Part shown: one piece after another, positions 1 to 11,971 of the stretch
How the letters are laid out: the number at the start of each line of letters is the position of its first letter
Numbering within the stretch: position 1 is the stretch's first letter
The notes under the pieces: generated by a model
Databases searched by the model: none
What the model saw: the letters and a program-made list of their open reading frames with translations, nothing else
Told to the model about the DNA's origin: nothing
Made by a program: the position numbers and the translations under genes
Source of the DNA: Zantedeschia hybrid cultivar
Taxonomy: Eukaryota > Streptophyta > Magnoliopsida > Alismatales > Araceae
NCBI GenBank assembly: GCA_030544215.1
Contig: JARZZO010000002.1
Location: forward strand, 76,391,150 to 76,455,149
Direction: 5' to 3'
Length of the DNA stretch: 64,000 nt

Positions 1-145
1 CAATAACGATTTTTGACATTTTTTTTAGACGTCCGATCGAGATTGTATGGACGGGTAGGGCACCTCGGGCCGACCTAAAACAAATTCAAAAGAAAAAAAA
101 TTTACCCATTGTGATGCCCCCATTATAATTGGGGAACATCTTGAT
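1..145. repeat. Partial MITE copy cut by window start
   Basis: This short stretch matches the inner part of the MITE family seen complete at 8168-8487, 46635-46978 and 62719-63092. Shared pieces are the poly-T block followed by a 'gtccgatcg' block, a 'gacgggtagggcacctcgg' block, and an A-rich segment leading into 'acccattgtgatgc'. The left end lies outside the window and the right end is not clearly defined. The match is by eye. Confidence 0.5.
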
Positions 146-2330
146 GTTAAAAAATATATATCATAAGTTTTTAAATATTTAATTATTCTTCATGGGATTA
201 TTTTCATCCCTTGGAACTTAATTCTCATCATCTGATCATATCCGATTTCATTGTAGCTATCCAATTAAGTGAAAATAAATTTGTGATGGATATTAAAACC
301 CTAGAGGATGGGAACAACCCGAAAGATAATGTAATAAATTTTCTATTTTTTGACTATTATTTCATAATTTTTTGAAAATTAGATTTACAAAAACTCGATG
401 GATGACTATGGAGTTTCAAGATCAGACATAAGTGGACGGTGAAAATGAAACCCCAAGGGATGGATACAATCGTAAGGAGATAACTAAATATTTTAAATTT
501 TTTGATGAATCTTATTATTATTTTTAACATGGTGACGAAGGTTAAAACAATGTGTGTGGTTGCACTATACATATATATCGGCTATAACGTGTCTCGTGCC
601 TCAAGACATATCTAACTTAAATGTGCCAACCCCTAAAACTCCCATTCTTGATGTCAAAGAACAAAATACCAAAAATTTTAAAATATTCAAATACCTCTTC
701 CTACATTAGTTCTCACCCTTTTTGGTTTAATTTCAACTATCCAATCAACAAAATTGATTGTAGCCTTCTAACCAAGTGCGTCGTTCTTTAGAGATCAAAA
801 CTAAAATCTCAAATAGGAGATGGGATCAAACTTAAGGGTTACTCTAACAATTTTTCTTTTTTTAATATTTTTAGACGTTAGTTTTTCATACATACTTGAT
901 TGGAAAGCTAAATTGATCATTAAGATTAGACCGAGAAGATTAAAATCTCAAGAATGAGAACAACTCTAATGGATCTATTTTAATACTTAATTTATTTTAA
1001 AATTTTGTACATTTTTGTTTTAACATAGGGAAGGTGTGTTTTGCACATCTAACTTAGATATACATGCTTATCCTTTCCATATAAACTCCATCGTCAAAAG
1101 GTAGATACGTTAATGGAGGGTACAATCACCACCACATGTCCTATATGTCAACGACTGCTGTTTGCCGTCATTGGTTTATGTGCGTCGCAGATTTGAATAG
1201 AGATCTTCTAAGTGTAACAATTTGACTGTGAACTCAGTCATTATAGAGAGGGAAAGATTTAAAAAAAAACCCTCACACCCAAGTTTTCTTATTCCCAACG
1301 AGAGGTGAATTTGTAAAATTTCCTCCCATCTCTATGCACCTTCTGGGTCCCAACCAAACATGTATTGACAGGATCCCGACTCTGCGGATTTCTTTAGCGG
1401 TTGACATATTTTCAAGTGTCCGGACCTTATTGAATTAGTGTTGTTTTTTTAAGAACAATATTGAATTAGTTGAGGTACCTAAAAGTCATGAAGAGGGATC
1501 CTCTAAGTGTAAATTTGGACTGTGCATGAAGGGGAAAAATCCCTTTCAACTAACGAAACCCCGACCCCTTTTGCACTTACAGAACAGCACTCAAAAGTTA
1601 TCTATATATAGCTCCCTCCACAGAAAGCTCCATTGAGAAGTTTCGATTCCAGATCAGGTTCCGGGTTAATCCACTTTGCTTGTAATCTTAGCATGCCACC
1701 TGCTCTTGGATTTTATGTTTAGAAGTCAAAAGAAATCTGGCAAATGGCAAACGACTTGCAACGCCTCCACATGTAGTGGGTTGTTGTGACACGCCTATTC
1801 TCCTTAAGAAAGCCTGTAGTCGGCTCTTGGCTTTATAGTCCACCTTTCCTAAAGTTTCCCAACTTCATTCATATTCTATGGTGTTTGGGCAAGGGTTTAG
1901 CATGCCTTTTATCACAAGAGAGGGCAGCACCACCCATGGTTTTGCTTGCACGCATTTGATGGGAAGCAATCCATTGCACCCATGGCAGAGTGTACCCAAC
2001 CAATCGCAAGACATCAAAGACCTCGTAGGCAAGAGATATGGTGCCGTGGCATCTTCTTATTGGCCGGTTACATTGCACCATGACGCACGCATTTGATATA
2101 TATGGCTTGTTCTGAACAAATTTGTTGAAGCTGGTGTATCTAATATTCTTGACTTCTCGTATTCTGGTTAGAAAATGGACGTGGGTAACATGCATGGACT
2201 TAGCCAATTAGGTACCAATGGCGTGTTTACTTAACAAAGCGACGAGCACTACGTACACACATGCATATATGCATAAATTTCTCTAGCAGGGCTCTTCTAG
2301 CTATATCTTCCTCCCTCACAGTGCGCGCTG
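146..2330. other. Intergenic, upstream of peroxidase gene
   Basis: AT-rich DNA with no convincing coding region. Open frames here are short and show no family motif. The segment just before the peroxidase start (about 2256-2280) has a TATA-like 'gcatatatgcataaat' about 50 bases upstream of the ATG, which could be the core promoter. A second TATA-like site lies at 1601-1610. Confidence 0.5.
1601..1611 (+). promoter_or_regulatory. TATA-box-like site
   Basis: The string tctatatatag is a near-ideal plant TATA box and is followed by a pyrimidine-rich stretch with plausible start sites. The nearest recognised coding start is 2331, about 700 bases away. It could serve a long or spliced 5' leader of the peroxidase gene, an unrecognised transcript, or nothing. 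Confidence 0.25.
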
Positions 2331-5300
2331 ATGGCATCGACCAGAACCTTCTCCTTGACGAGGCTGTTGCTACTGATGGCCCTTGCACCGGTACTCCTTG
2401 GCGGGAAGGAGGTCTCCGGGCAGGCAGTTTTATACCCATATTACTACAGAGAGACATGTCCGCTGGCGGAGGCCATCGTGCGGGAGGTGGTGCAGGCGGA
2501 GGTGGCCAGGAACCCCCGCGTCGCTGCCCAGCTTCTCCGCCTCCACTTCCACGACTGCTTCGTGCTGGTCGGCTCCCTCTGCCATTTGGTCGAACACTTT
2601 CTGTAGCACGCAAGACTGATGCATTCTGATCATGGAGACGTCTTTGTTGTGTGGTGGCTTTTGCAGGGGTGCGATGGGTCTGTCCTTCTTGATGATGGCG
2701 GCGGCATCGTGAGCGAGAAGGCGGCGGTGCCAAACGCCGGCTCGCTGCGGGGGTTTAACGTGATCGACCGGGCCAAGGCCCTGTTGGAGGAAGCCTGCCC
2801 GCTCACTGTGTCGTGTGCTGACATCGTCGCCATTGCTGCTCGTGATGCTGTTCATCTGGTGAGCTTTCTGGTTATATTCTAGCTAGTGATGTTGGGGAGA
2901 CGGGATAGATCATCTCATATGAGGTTTCAGGCGTCATATAAACGTTGGATCGTATGAGACTGTGAGATTTCTTTTACAACTACATTTAAAAAAAAAAAAA
3001 ACTATTTTATTGGCTAACCTAATTACAAGATTAGATAGCTAGAATGGTCTGTTCGTATCACTTCGAAATTTATCCTCTACTATATTGTTTATGCAAGTTA
3101 ACCATACGTGTCCTCTCAATTCTAGATTACTTGACCATAATATGATAACCTCCGTGTGCTACCATCAACTAGGACTGTTCCTCACTGAGACATATAATTC
3201 ACTAAACAAGGTTTGAGGTAGTGCATGTACAAAATCTTATTTAACAACAATACTAGCTAGACTGCGAGACAGAGAGTTGACTAGTTGAGGCCTACAACAA
3301 GAAATGTCATGAAGGTGACCTAGGGACCTATGACCCCTTGGGTTACTCCTTAAAGATAGTTTTCTGAACCAAATAAGTCATTCATCGTCCATTTCTATGT
3401 TGTCAAGGCCTACTACCAAGTTATATGAAGTATATGAAGGGCATGCATGCAACCATGCTTAAATTCTTTGACATCATTTCCTGAGCTGCACAAGTAAAAC
3501 TGATGTTTAAAAGTCCTAGAGCAGTAGAATGAGAATACACATGTGAAAACCAGTATTGGCGCCACTTAACATAAAGATAACTGTTAGCGAAGAGGACTAC
3601 CGAGTGACTTGAAGTGTGCCATGATTTTGCTGTAGAGAGGCGGACCAAGTTGGGAAGTTTACCTCGGCAGAAGAGATTCTCTGAAGGCAAGCTTGAGTGG
3701 AGCCAACCAGATGATACCTGCGCCTAATTTCACACTCCAGATGCTCATTTCCAACTTTGAGTCTCAAGGCCTCAGCATTGTAGACTTGGTGGCTCTCTCA
3801 GGTATACCAATTACTATTCTAGTTGTCAATACTTAAATCTTCTAAAAAGACTAAAATGGTGGGCAGAAAATTTTCTGCCTGTGCTTCTTGCGGTTTGGGG
3901 GGGTTGGGTTGTGGAGAATGGCAGCCGGGAGATAGGATGGGGTGTTCTGTAGGGACTGAGCAATGGTTTCCCATATATAGAACACTATCATAGTGCTAAG
4001 GTTATGGGAAGAAATGACTTCACACATCATATATTGAAGAGAAAAGAAAGAAAGCTCACTGAGATGCGGAGATTGAGGACACTCACCTTAAGCAACAACA
4101 ATTCTTGAACCTTTTATATTTAACAAAATAATTTAATAAAAGTATTAAAATCTTATTGGGAAGGGGTAAAGTTAATGCATTATAACTTGGAGGCGATGAG
4201 TTATTGAAAATAGTTCTTTTTTGGTAAAAAAAGACTGCATATAATTGACCCTATCTCGACCTTGTAGTGACAAAAATATTAAAACTTAGGAATTTTGTAA
4301 ATAAATCCTTAAAATATTTTTATATTTGTATAGATAATCTCTTGCATAATTCATATTTACCTACACCCCCTTAATTATAGTGGTATTTGTGTATAACCCT
4401 CTTACATGTGTGGTTTGTTTTGAATTTCACTTGAGTTAAAAATATTTTTATTATACATAAAATATTTGAAAGCTAGTAAATAAAAACATCAATAATACCC
4501 TGGGTACAATATAAATACCTCACAAGCAAAACACATAGACATCTACGCATGAGCTTGTTTTAATTCAACTTTATAGGTATATCTAGCATCAAAAATATGT
4601 TTCCATTTAAAAAAATGTGCTGCAAATAGAAATAATTGTTTTGATATTAACCATATGCGACAAACTTGCATATGGATGTTTATGCCTTTTTGTGTAAGAT
4701 GTTTGCATTTTTGTATTTTAAATGATGGTCTTATTATTACTTTCATTTAGTATAGTCCACATATTCTATGAAAGTAACAATAATTCATATAAAATTTAAA
4801 GTAAACCCACATAGTTAAGGAGGTTATATGCAAATAGCACCATAGCTAAGAGATTTATATGCAAATATGAATCATATAGAGGGTTATCTATAAATACGAG
4901 ATCTTTTAAGGAGTTATGCAAAAATTCTTAAAACTTATTTGCAAGGGCGAGTCTTGATGTGCTCCCTACCCATGGACTTAAAATGGGAAATAACCTCTTA
5001 CAAAAAATAAGAGCAATGTTGCATACAATTGATTCTTCCCAAACCTCACAATGTCAAGAATCTCACAGGAGTGCCTTTTTTGTTAGTCTTATTCACAATG
5101 TATTCAATACCTTTAAAATCATGATTCTTAAAAAATCATACTTTTTAAGGCAGTACATTTTATACATTTAAAGGTACAAAATTTCCTTTTTTTTTTTTTT
5201 TTTGAAAACCACAATTTTCCCACACATTTCTCCTGAACCTTAACATGATGACGTTGATCCATACAAATAGACTATAGCACATGAATGTACACACTAATAC

Positions 5301-5988
5301 ATCATTATAATATCGTTCTTGAGCATTAATGCAAGCATGTCACACCATGTTGATTTCAACATCGCATGATATATATGCTTCTTATGATCTTCAAAATAAA
5401 TTGGATACATAGAAGAAAATTTAGTAAGTGTTCAAGTTGATTGATGCACCAAACTTTTAGCATATATATAACCCCCCCAACCCCTCCATTTATCATTTTT
5501 AGTTCCTTCCCTTCTTGACATATTTTATATAATACCATGCATGTACTCTACCTCTCATGACAGGCAGCCACACAATAGGAAGATCAAGGTGCCTCAGCTT
5601 CAGGAGCAGGATCTACGGCCGGCAAGTAGCACAAGAACCAGGCCACCACGAGAGGAAGTCCCTCTTCCGGCGGATACTGCGCTCCATCTGCCCACCTTCA
5701 GGCAGAGACGCCGCCCTCATCCCGCTGGACACCCAGACGCCGGCCTGGTTCGACAACCGCTACTTCCGCAACCTCCTCCGCGGGGAGGGCGTGCTGGAGA
5801 CCGACCACGCCCTTGTCTCCGAGGACCCCGGAGGCGCCGTGCGCCGGCTGGTCCACGCCTACGCCGCCGACCAGGTCCTCTTCTTCCGGGACTTCGCCGA
5901 GTCCATCTTAAGGATGGGCAGCATTGGCGTGCTCACCGGCAGCGAGGGAGAGGTCCGCCGGAACTGTCGGCGTCCCAATGCTCTGTAA
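2331..5988 (+). CDS. PER20: Class III secretory peroxidase, PER20-like (4 exons)
   Basis: Class III plant peroxidase, a secreted haem enzyme oxidising phenolic substrates with H2O2 in the apoplast or wall. Exons: 2331-2567, 2667-2858, 3636-3801, 5564-5988; all introns are GT-AG with phases 0, 0, 1. Exons 2 and 3 are 192 and 166 bp, the canonical sizes for this family. The protein is 339 aa: signal peptide about 1-30, mature start near Q31, distal Arg70/His74 in RLHFHDCF, proximal His201 in LSGSHTIG, and all eight disulfide cysteines (TCP, HDC, GCDG, ACP, SCAD, SRC, ICP, NCR). The leucine after HDCFV, the LLEEACPLTVSC block and the LGRRDSLKAS block resemble Arabidopsis peroxidase 20 as I remember it. 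No frame breaks, so probably functional. Exon 4 is strikingly GC-rich against AT-rich introns. Intron 3 is 1762 bp and holds a transposable element. Confidence 0.93.
4289..4927. mobile_element. Mutator-like non-autonomous element in peroxidase intron 3
   Basis: A 639-bp element flanked by a perfect 10-bp duplication TTAAAACTTA (4279-4288 and 4928-4937). Its ends are long imperfect inverted repeats made of degenerate units such as 'gcaaataa', 'tatttgtatagataa' and 'ggggttat'. The duplication length and long terminal inverted repeats fit Mutator-like elements. The core around 4545-4700 is shared with the element at 23053-23585. No transposase is visible. Confidence 0.75.
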
Positions 5989-6613
5989 GCAGGAAGATGA
6001 CCATGGTGTTTGCTAGGATTTTTGCATGAACAGTATGACAGTTTTTATTTATGACCATGTAGAGATATATTTTAAATTTTAAAAATTTATGAATTTCTTC
6101 TTGAGGGGTAAAACCATCATGGTTACGCTTTGCATATTAACACACAATTTGTGTATATAATCCCCTGGTGACAAGGGAAGGTAATTGTACCAAAAAAGAT
6201 ATCGACCACATTTTATTTTTAAGAGTTATGTTTAGGGAGAATGCCATATTAACCATTCTTTTATGTTAAATTCCGAAATGCCATACTTACTTAGATGTTA
6301 TCCCTAATGTGTATAATGTTTTAAGAATATTATTAAGGCAATGACTTATTTGATATGTATAAACATTTTATATACGGCAGCATATTTGATCCATATGTCA
6401 CCGTGTAAGTTTATACAAGATAATATGTAAGAAAGCATAGCAATTTTAAAGTTTAACATACAAAAATGGTCAATATGAAATTCTCCTTTATATTTTGAAA
6501 GTACTATGTTGTGAGAGATGTTCATGTAAAATCTTTTAATTCTTTTCTTTGTTATTATTTGAGTTATCTTTCTCACTCCATTGTTCTCCTTCTAAAGACA
6601 TACATTCTCTCTT

Positions 6614-6647
<34 letters not shown>

Positions 6648-6675
6648 CCCTCCTGAGTGCTGTAAAGTCTTCTTA
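5989..6675. other. Intergenic, downstream of peroxidase
   Basis: AT-rich, no gene seen. Contains a (TC)n followed by (AC)n microsatellite at about 6607-6646. No clear polyadenylation signal stands out after the peroxidase stop. Confidence 0.5.
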
Positions 6676-7055
6676 GATTTTTTGCATATAACCCTATAAG
6701 CTACTACACTTGTATTTATACCCCTAGCTCTCATATCTTGTCATATATACCCTAGAAATTTTTAAAAAGATTGCAGCTATACCCTTTCATTAAAATACTG
6801 CAAATATCGACATAGTACGTCAAAATGATTCCATAAATTTTGATAAAGTTAGGAGTGTATATACAAAACTTTAGTGAATTTAGGAGTGTATATATAAAAA
6901 TTTATGCCATATTCAGTTAGAGTTAACGCTATTTTGATGGAAGAGTACAGCGGCAACCTTTTTGAAGATTTCAAGAGTATTAACAAAGATATATGGAAGT
7001 TAGGAATATACATACAAATATGACAGTTTACAGGAGTATATATACAAAAATTCCA
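6676..7055. mobile_element. Long-TIR MITE, copy 1
   Basis: About 380 bp with inverted termini of roughly 110 bp. The left arm runs TTTTTTGCATATAACCC and the right arm GAGTATATATACAAAAATTC, with matching inner blocks (tatacccctagc / ggaatatac; gattgcagctatacc / gcggcaacctttttgaag). A possible 9-bp target duplication with two mismatches flanks it (GTCTTCTTA at 6667-6675, ATCTTCTTT at 7056-7064). A related copy lies near 58402-58785. Probably a Mutator-type MITE. Confidence 0.55.
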
Positions 7056-8167
7056 ATCTTCTTTTATCTACTATCTACAAGGTGACAACGGGACAAGTGG
7101 CCTATAGAACAGGTCAGTATTTATCCAATTTTAAAAGCCAAAAAATTATTTGACAGCTAAAATATTCAAAAGCCATAGTACGCGTGTAGTCATTTTATGA
7201 AATGTGACTCAAACAGCCAAGAACCTAACCACCTACCCTTAGGATCCGAAATTGAAACCCAGGCCCTCCCCCCAACCCCACTCCCATATCACACGTCCGA
7301 AAATGAGCAGAATACCCACGCGGAGGGGAGAGAGCGCAAGTCAAACTCGCAACTCCCTGTGCGCAAGCCAGAAAGTGCCCCACTATGCCACAGGCATGCG
7401 GGCCAATCCGCACTTAGTCATTCAAAGGAGGGAATAATTGGATTTCTATTTAAGGCTTCTCCTAAGAAGAAAGAAAAGGGATTCCTTAAATTTTTTGAAA
7501 TTTCTCTTCGTTTCGTTTACCGTTTAGCCAAAGTAAGAGTCATCAATAGTAGCTGGGATAATTTTGTGCAGCCAAATAAATTTTGTCTTCTCCGTATGTA
7601 TCTGCTTACCAAACGAATATCATAATAGGGTGACATCATTCTCATTTCCTTAAGTTTCACTCTTCAACCACTTATCTTACCAACGTTACCAATGTCTGTC
7701 GACTATAACAGGACGTTTGTTTTACATGTTTTCCTTGTTAACAGAGGAAATTTTTGAGCAGAATTATATAGATAGTTTAATTTATTACCTTAAAATCAAG
7801 AAGATACAACGGCTGAAGTACTTTCACAAAAATATAAATTGAAAGGTTCTCCATCCAAGAATTAGATGTAGATTGGACGAATGATGCCTCAAGGAAAATA
7901 CTTTAACATAGTGCAGCTCACATTCCCTTCCCTCTTAGGCCCCGTGGTGTGATGGTACACCTGCATTTAACATTCCTTGGTGAAGATAATTTAAATTATA
8001 TATATATATATATATATGTATTCTCATGATGACCTCCTGACGGAGAGAGCAGATGAATACACAGTATACACCCCCTACCAACTTATATTTGTGAGAGATA
8101 AGACTTGATGCGAAGCCCAATGTTCCTGAGGCATACATTCATTGACACCCTATCAACTTTGAGAGAA
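7056..8167. other. Intergenic, no gene recognised
   Basis: The stretch 7215-7430 is richer in C and contains, on the minus strand, sequences like tRNA A and B boxes (ggcatagtgggg, gggagttgcgag), so a decayed SINE is possible. A (TA)n run is at about 7998-8016. Open frames here show no family motif. Confidence 0.35.
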
Positions 8168-8487
8168 GAGTAAAACTTGCGGTACTGACCTCAGTGATGC
8201 ATTGACGGTCAGTGAGTGGGGTAAAAAAAAATTAATTTTAATTTTTTTGAAGGTCAGTCCTGAAGCGTTCTACATGTTCAGAAAAATCTAAAAAATAAAA
8301 AAATTAAGCCTCAAATGAATGCCTTTAGTGGGCCAAATCCAATAAGGATTTCTTTTTTTCATATTTTTTTGATCGTCCGATCGGAGATCAGTCTATATGG
8401 ACAAGCAGGACACCTTGAGGCCCACCTAAAAAGAAAATTAAAAAGTTTAACCCACTTAACTGACCGTCAATGCGGCAAATGTTACTC
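8168..8487. mobile_element. MITE, 9-bp TSD family, copy A
   Basis: A 320-bp element with termini GAGTAAAACTTGCGG and the inverse of CGAGTAACATTTGCCG, and inner inverted blocks GCATTGACGGTCAGTGAGTGGG / GCATTGACGGTCAGTTAAGTGGG. Flanking 9-mers are TTGAGAGAA (8159-8167) and GTAAGAGAA (8488-8496), 7 of 9 identical. It carries the family block 'gatcgtccgatcggag'. Short direct repeats of about 50 bp surround it (near 8110-8145 and 8520-8550). Confidence 0.65.
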
Positions 8488-9060
8488 GTAAGAGAAATAA
8501 AAGATTTGATCCCAAGTTGAGAAACCCAATGTTCTTGAGGCATGGATTCAGTGGCAATATTTGGAACGTGTAATACTACTCAAAGAAAACACATGTACAA
8601 TTTTTTGCAAGAAAAGTCATCATTTAAAATCTAAAAAGAGCTTAAACTTCATATAAAAGTTTAATATAAAAGAGTACATAAAAATGAAAGTAAAAAATCA
8701 AAATAAAAGGTCAATAACAATGCAATCATCAGGATAATACTAACTTGCTTCAATTAGCTGAATATACCACATCCAGATTGTAGACATGCCTGAAAAAGAA
8801 TTGCTGCGGTCAAAGTAATAACCCTCAGGAAAGTCATTTGGGACACCATTCTGAGTGACACGATTTTAGAGCATAAGGATGAGATGAGAGCAGTTTTCTC
8901 ATTGAAAAATACTTTTTGTACTCTCGTAAGTTTCCCCCTTAAGACACTCCTCATTTCTCAATCATCCAACTTATTCAATTCAATGAACTCTTCATTATAA
9001 TGATCTTGGAACATTCAATTGATAGTGACGATGGAGGAAGCACTTTAATCCACTTTCTTT

Positions 9061-9310
9061 GCGGAATAAGATTAAGAATAAGGTTTCTTATTTCCATAAT
9101 AAGGTTAATTCTAATTTGATCGAAGGAATTAGTTATTCCGCACTAAAATTGCTTATTTTTGGAATTAAGTGAATAAGCAATTCTACCTTACACCGAAGAA
9201 TTTGATATTCCGCCTTGAATTGCATCCTACTATTAAAGTGAAACATTCCTTCTTTTGGAGTAAACAATATAGAACAACTAATCCCGTCATAACTCATTCC
9301 GCTTTCAAGG
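9061..9310. repeat. Dispersed AT-rich repeat (GGAATAAG family), copy 1
   Basis: A segment bounded by 'gcggaataag' and 'cattccgctt' aligns by eye with 21587-21850 in the GDSL gene intron 3. Shared blocks include aataag-taattctaatttgat and accgaagaattt. It looks like a MITE with short inverted ends; boundaries are approximate and no target duplication was found. Confidence 0.4.
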
Positions 9311-10282
9311 TGAGGGTTACCTAGTAAGAAAAGAATTATCCAGAAATTTAAAAAAAAAATGAAAAGACAAATCTCAAAGGACTAGGTAATTTACGACAAA
9401 TGAGCTTTGATAGGCGTTTACGAGTAATAAGGTTTTTAATAGGCCTCCGTCGACCCATGAATGATAGTGGGTCCGAATTATTGGGCTAGAACAGTGGGTC
9501 CTAACTCCCCATTAACTCGACTTTTCAAAGACTGTTATTAGGTTGGGCCATAAGTGGCCTCCTAAGAATAGAGGTTTCCCAAGACTGCATCTTTGCAATC
9601 CATTGGATTGGCCGAATTAGAATGGAGTAATGCTTGCCACATCGCGGGGTGAATTGCATCGCACCCAACATTGTCGTCCGATCTCTTTGATCGGGTGGCA
9701 GTGACACAGTGTTTTTTCAGTTTGAAAAAGTTATTTGCTAGGGTCCACCTCAATTTAGCTTATGTACTATCTGATCTTTGATCAAACAGTTAAAATTTTA
9801 GATTGCATACTTGCATGATCCAAGCCACCAAATCAAGCAAGCATGTGATCCGATGCTACAAGGCGCATGGTGCAGCTGGTTACTGCATTGTATGCGATGC
9901 AACAAGCATCACTTAGTTAGAATTCCTTACATATCATCACAGGTGCTCTTCTTATAATCAGTATGTAGACAGTATTCACTTTGTTTTAAGTACGAATTCT
10001 CTGTCATTTGACTCCCCACTTCAAAGCGGGCATTGGCTCCCAAGCCGCGTAGATGGCTATTTATTTTTTTACAAATTAATGGGAAACATGGTCTCCAACT
10101 AATGTTAATGACCACGGGAATATCCCCATCTCCCCCTCTCCGTATCAGTTGACCTCCCCAACCTCTTAAGGCAGGTGCCCAAAGATCCATGGCAAGTTGG
10201 CAACCATTCACGGATCTAGTAGTCCAAGATGTGAGAGAACACTATTAACATGAAGTTGTTAAATAGGATTTTCCCTCTCTCT
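9311..10282. other. Intergenic, no gene recognised
   Basis: No motif-bearing reading frame and no clear repeat ends were seen. The open frames in 9525-10211 are short, lack family motifs, and are likely chance. Confidence 0.4.
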
Positions 10283-10600
10283 CTCAATCTCTCGGTGGGT
10301 TAGTGGTCAGATATGTATACATATTTACAAGGGACTAAGATTTAATTCCAAGTATAATCTGAATTTTCCTCCTAAATATAAGAGTATTTCATGCGAGTCT
10401 AAACAGTCAGCCTAAGTAAGTGAAAATTTCAAGTCAAACCAATTTCTAAAGAAATGATCTTACGGACAAGGAGATATAAACTCCGTAGCCAATATGCACC
10501 GAACAACTTGAGAAATTCTTAAACTTTCAATCAAATTTGAACTCGAGACCTCCCAATAGCAAGTTATATGATGAAGCCAACTGAGCTACTCAATTGGTAC
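10283..10600 (-). repeat. Possible tRNA-derived SINE
   Basis: On the minus strand the right end reads as a tRNA-like head: box A-like 'tagctcagttgg' and box B-like 'ggtctcgagttcaaat' about 30 bases later (10540-10597). The left end (about 10290-10360) shows another tRNA-like stretch in the opposite orientation (gtgggttagtggtca ... gatttaattcc). This two-ended layout is like the SINE at 55470-55718. No target duplication was found. Confidence 0.4.
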
Positions 10601-10629
10601 ATGTTTTACTCTCTTTCTACTTACTGTAT

Positions 10630-10985
10630 TGTAGGTACCATATTTTGAAGAACGCGTTACCTTCGTAGCGTATTCGTCTTGTCGCGATATAGAGCGGAAA
10701 CGTCCCCTCGTCGGTGCAGAACAGCTACTAGAGTCGCCCGTGATGTCCACGCCCCAGATCCCAGAAGCTCTGGGTGATTCTTCCAAGGGAGAGAGGAATA
10801 GAGGAGAGGGAGGATGAGGAGGAGTTCATGTATGTTTGTCTTCTCTCTATATGCACTCATATATAGAGAGAGAGACTCCTAGAGAGTCCTTTTCGTTAGA
10901 GCTCTCTTCCTCCACGTCCTTTTCTAACTAGAGATAACTATCTAATGTGGATGCTTATCATCTTAATCCTCCAATAGGATTAACA
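10630..10985 (-). repeat. 3' LTR of the copia element
   Basis: 356 bp, aligned end to end with 18658-19011 with modest divergence and small indels. Plus-strand ends are TGTAGGTACCATATTTTGAAG and GGATTAACA, so in element orientation it begins TGTTAATCC. The purine-rich gagtgggaga directly precedes it on the minus strand, as expected for a polypurine tract. Confidence 0.9.
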
Positions 10986-11971
10986 TCTCCCACTCAAACA
11001 TATTGGACATATCACAATAGTATCTCCTCTTGTAACTCTTCCTTTCATACAGGAAAATGGCGTGTGCGACCAAACGAGAAGGGTATGTAAGTGAGGAGTG
11101 TTATATTAAGTTATCACCATACTAACATAACACTGCAACTCCAAGTCTCGTCTAAGAGGATCTGATCCCTCTTAGATCTCCACCTTAACATCTCAAAAAC
11201 AACATTTATGTACTCATAATTATGCTGGACACTTCCATCATAACCGCTGGCCAGCAATGAGTCTAAACGATATCGGTGTGATACAAGTCAATTTTTCTTA
11301 TGCCACACATGTCAATCTGCTTCGACTTAACTGCTTTCCTAGCCATGCTCCGTTGGACCGCATGATTCATGATCCTTGAAAAAACATGCTAAAGTAGCAT
11401 CATCAAGTGTCCACTTCGTGACATGGTGCATAGTCCCAAAGGGTATAGAAAAAGGCAGAGGCTTCACACAGTGACGAAGTAGGGATCCATTCAGTCACTC
11501 CTCTGAAGGTCGAAAAAGGGATAGCACATATAGTATGATCAGTATGTTATAGTAGAGCTCATAGCAGGATTGGCCACGCTCATACACCATATAAATCTGT
11601 AACCCTATACTCCACTAAGCACATCTAGGTTGCCCATATGGCTCTTATCAGATTCAACTATCAGCAGGTTACATGGTTAAGCCCATGTCTGACTGTTTTC
11701 AATCAGTCTCATCTTAACCATCTGCTAAGGCGATTTCGACTCTTATCACGTTCCCACTAAACGCTGGAAATATACACTCTCACTAAGTGCACAGTTTACA
11801 GAGTCTATCTCATCATGCTCGCTCTCATAGCGATATAGCGATCGTCCGTATGAGTGGACCGATCAAAACCTGGTGACCAATATTTACATTGACAAAAAAT
11901 AAGTGCACTAATAATGCAAAGGAAATACTCATATTTTATTGCATAAAATGGTGTCCATTTACAAAAAAGAT

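Noticed and set aside
1878..2207. Overlapping ORFs on both strands upstream of the peroxidase
   Set aside because: No homology recognised and no gene structure; likely chance.
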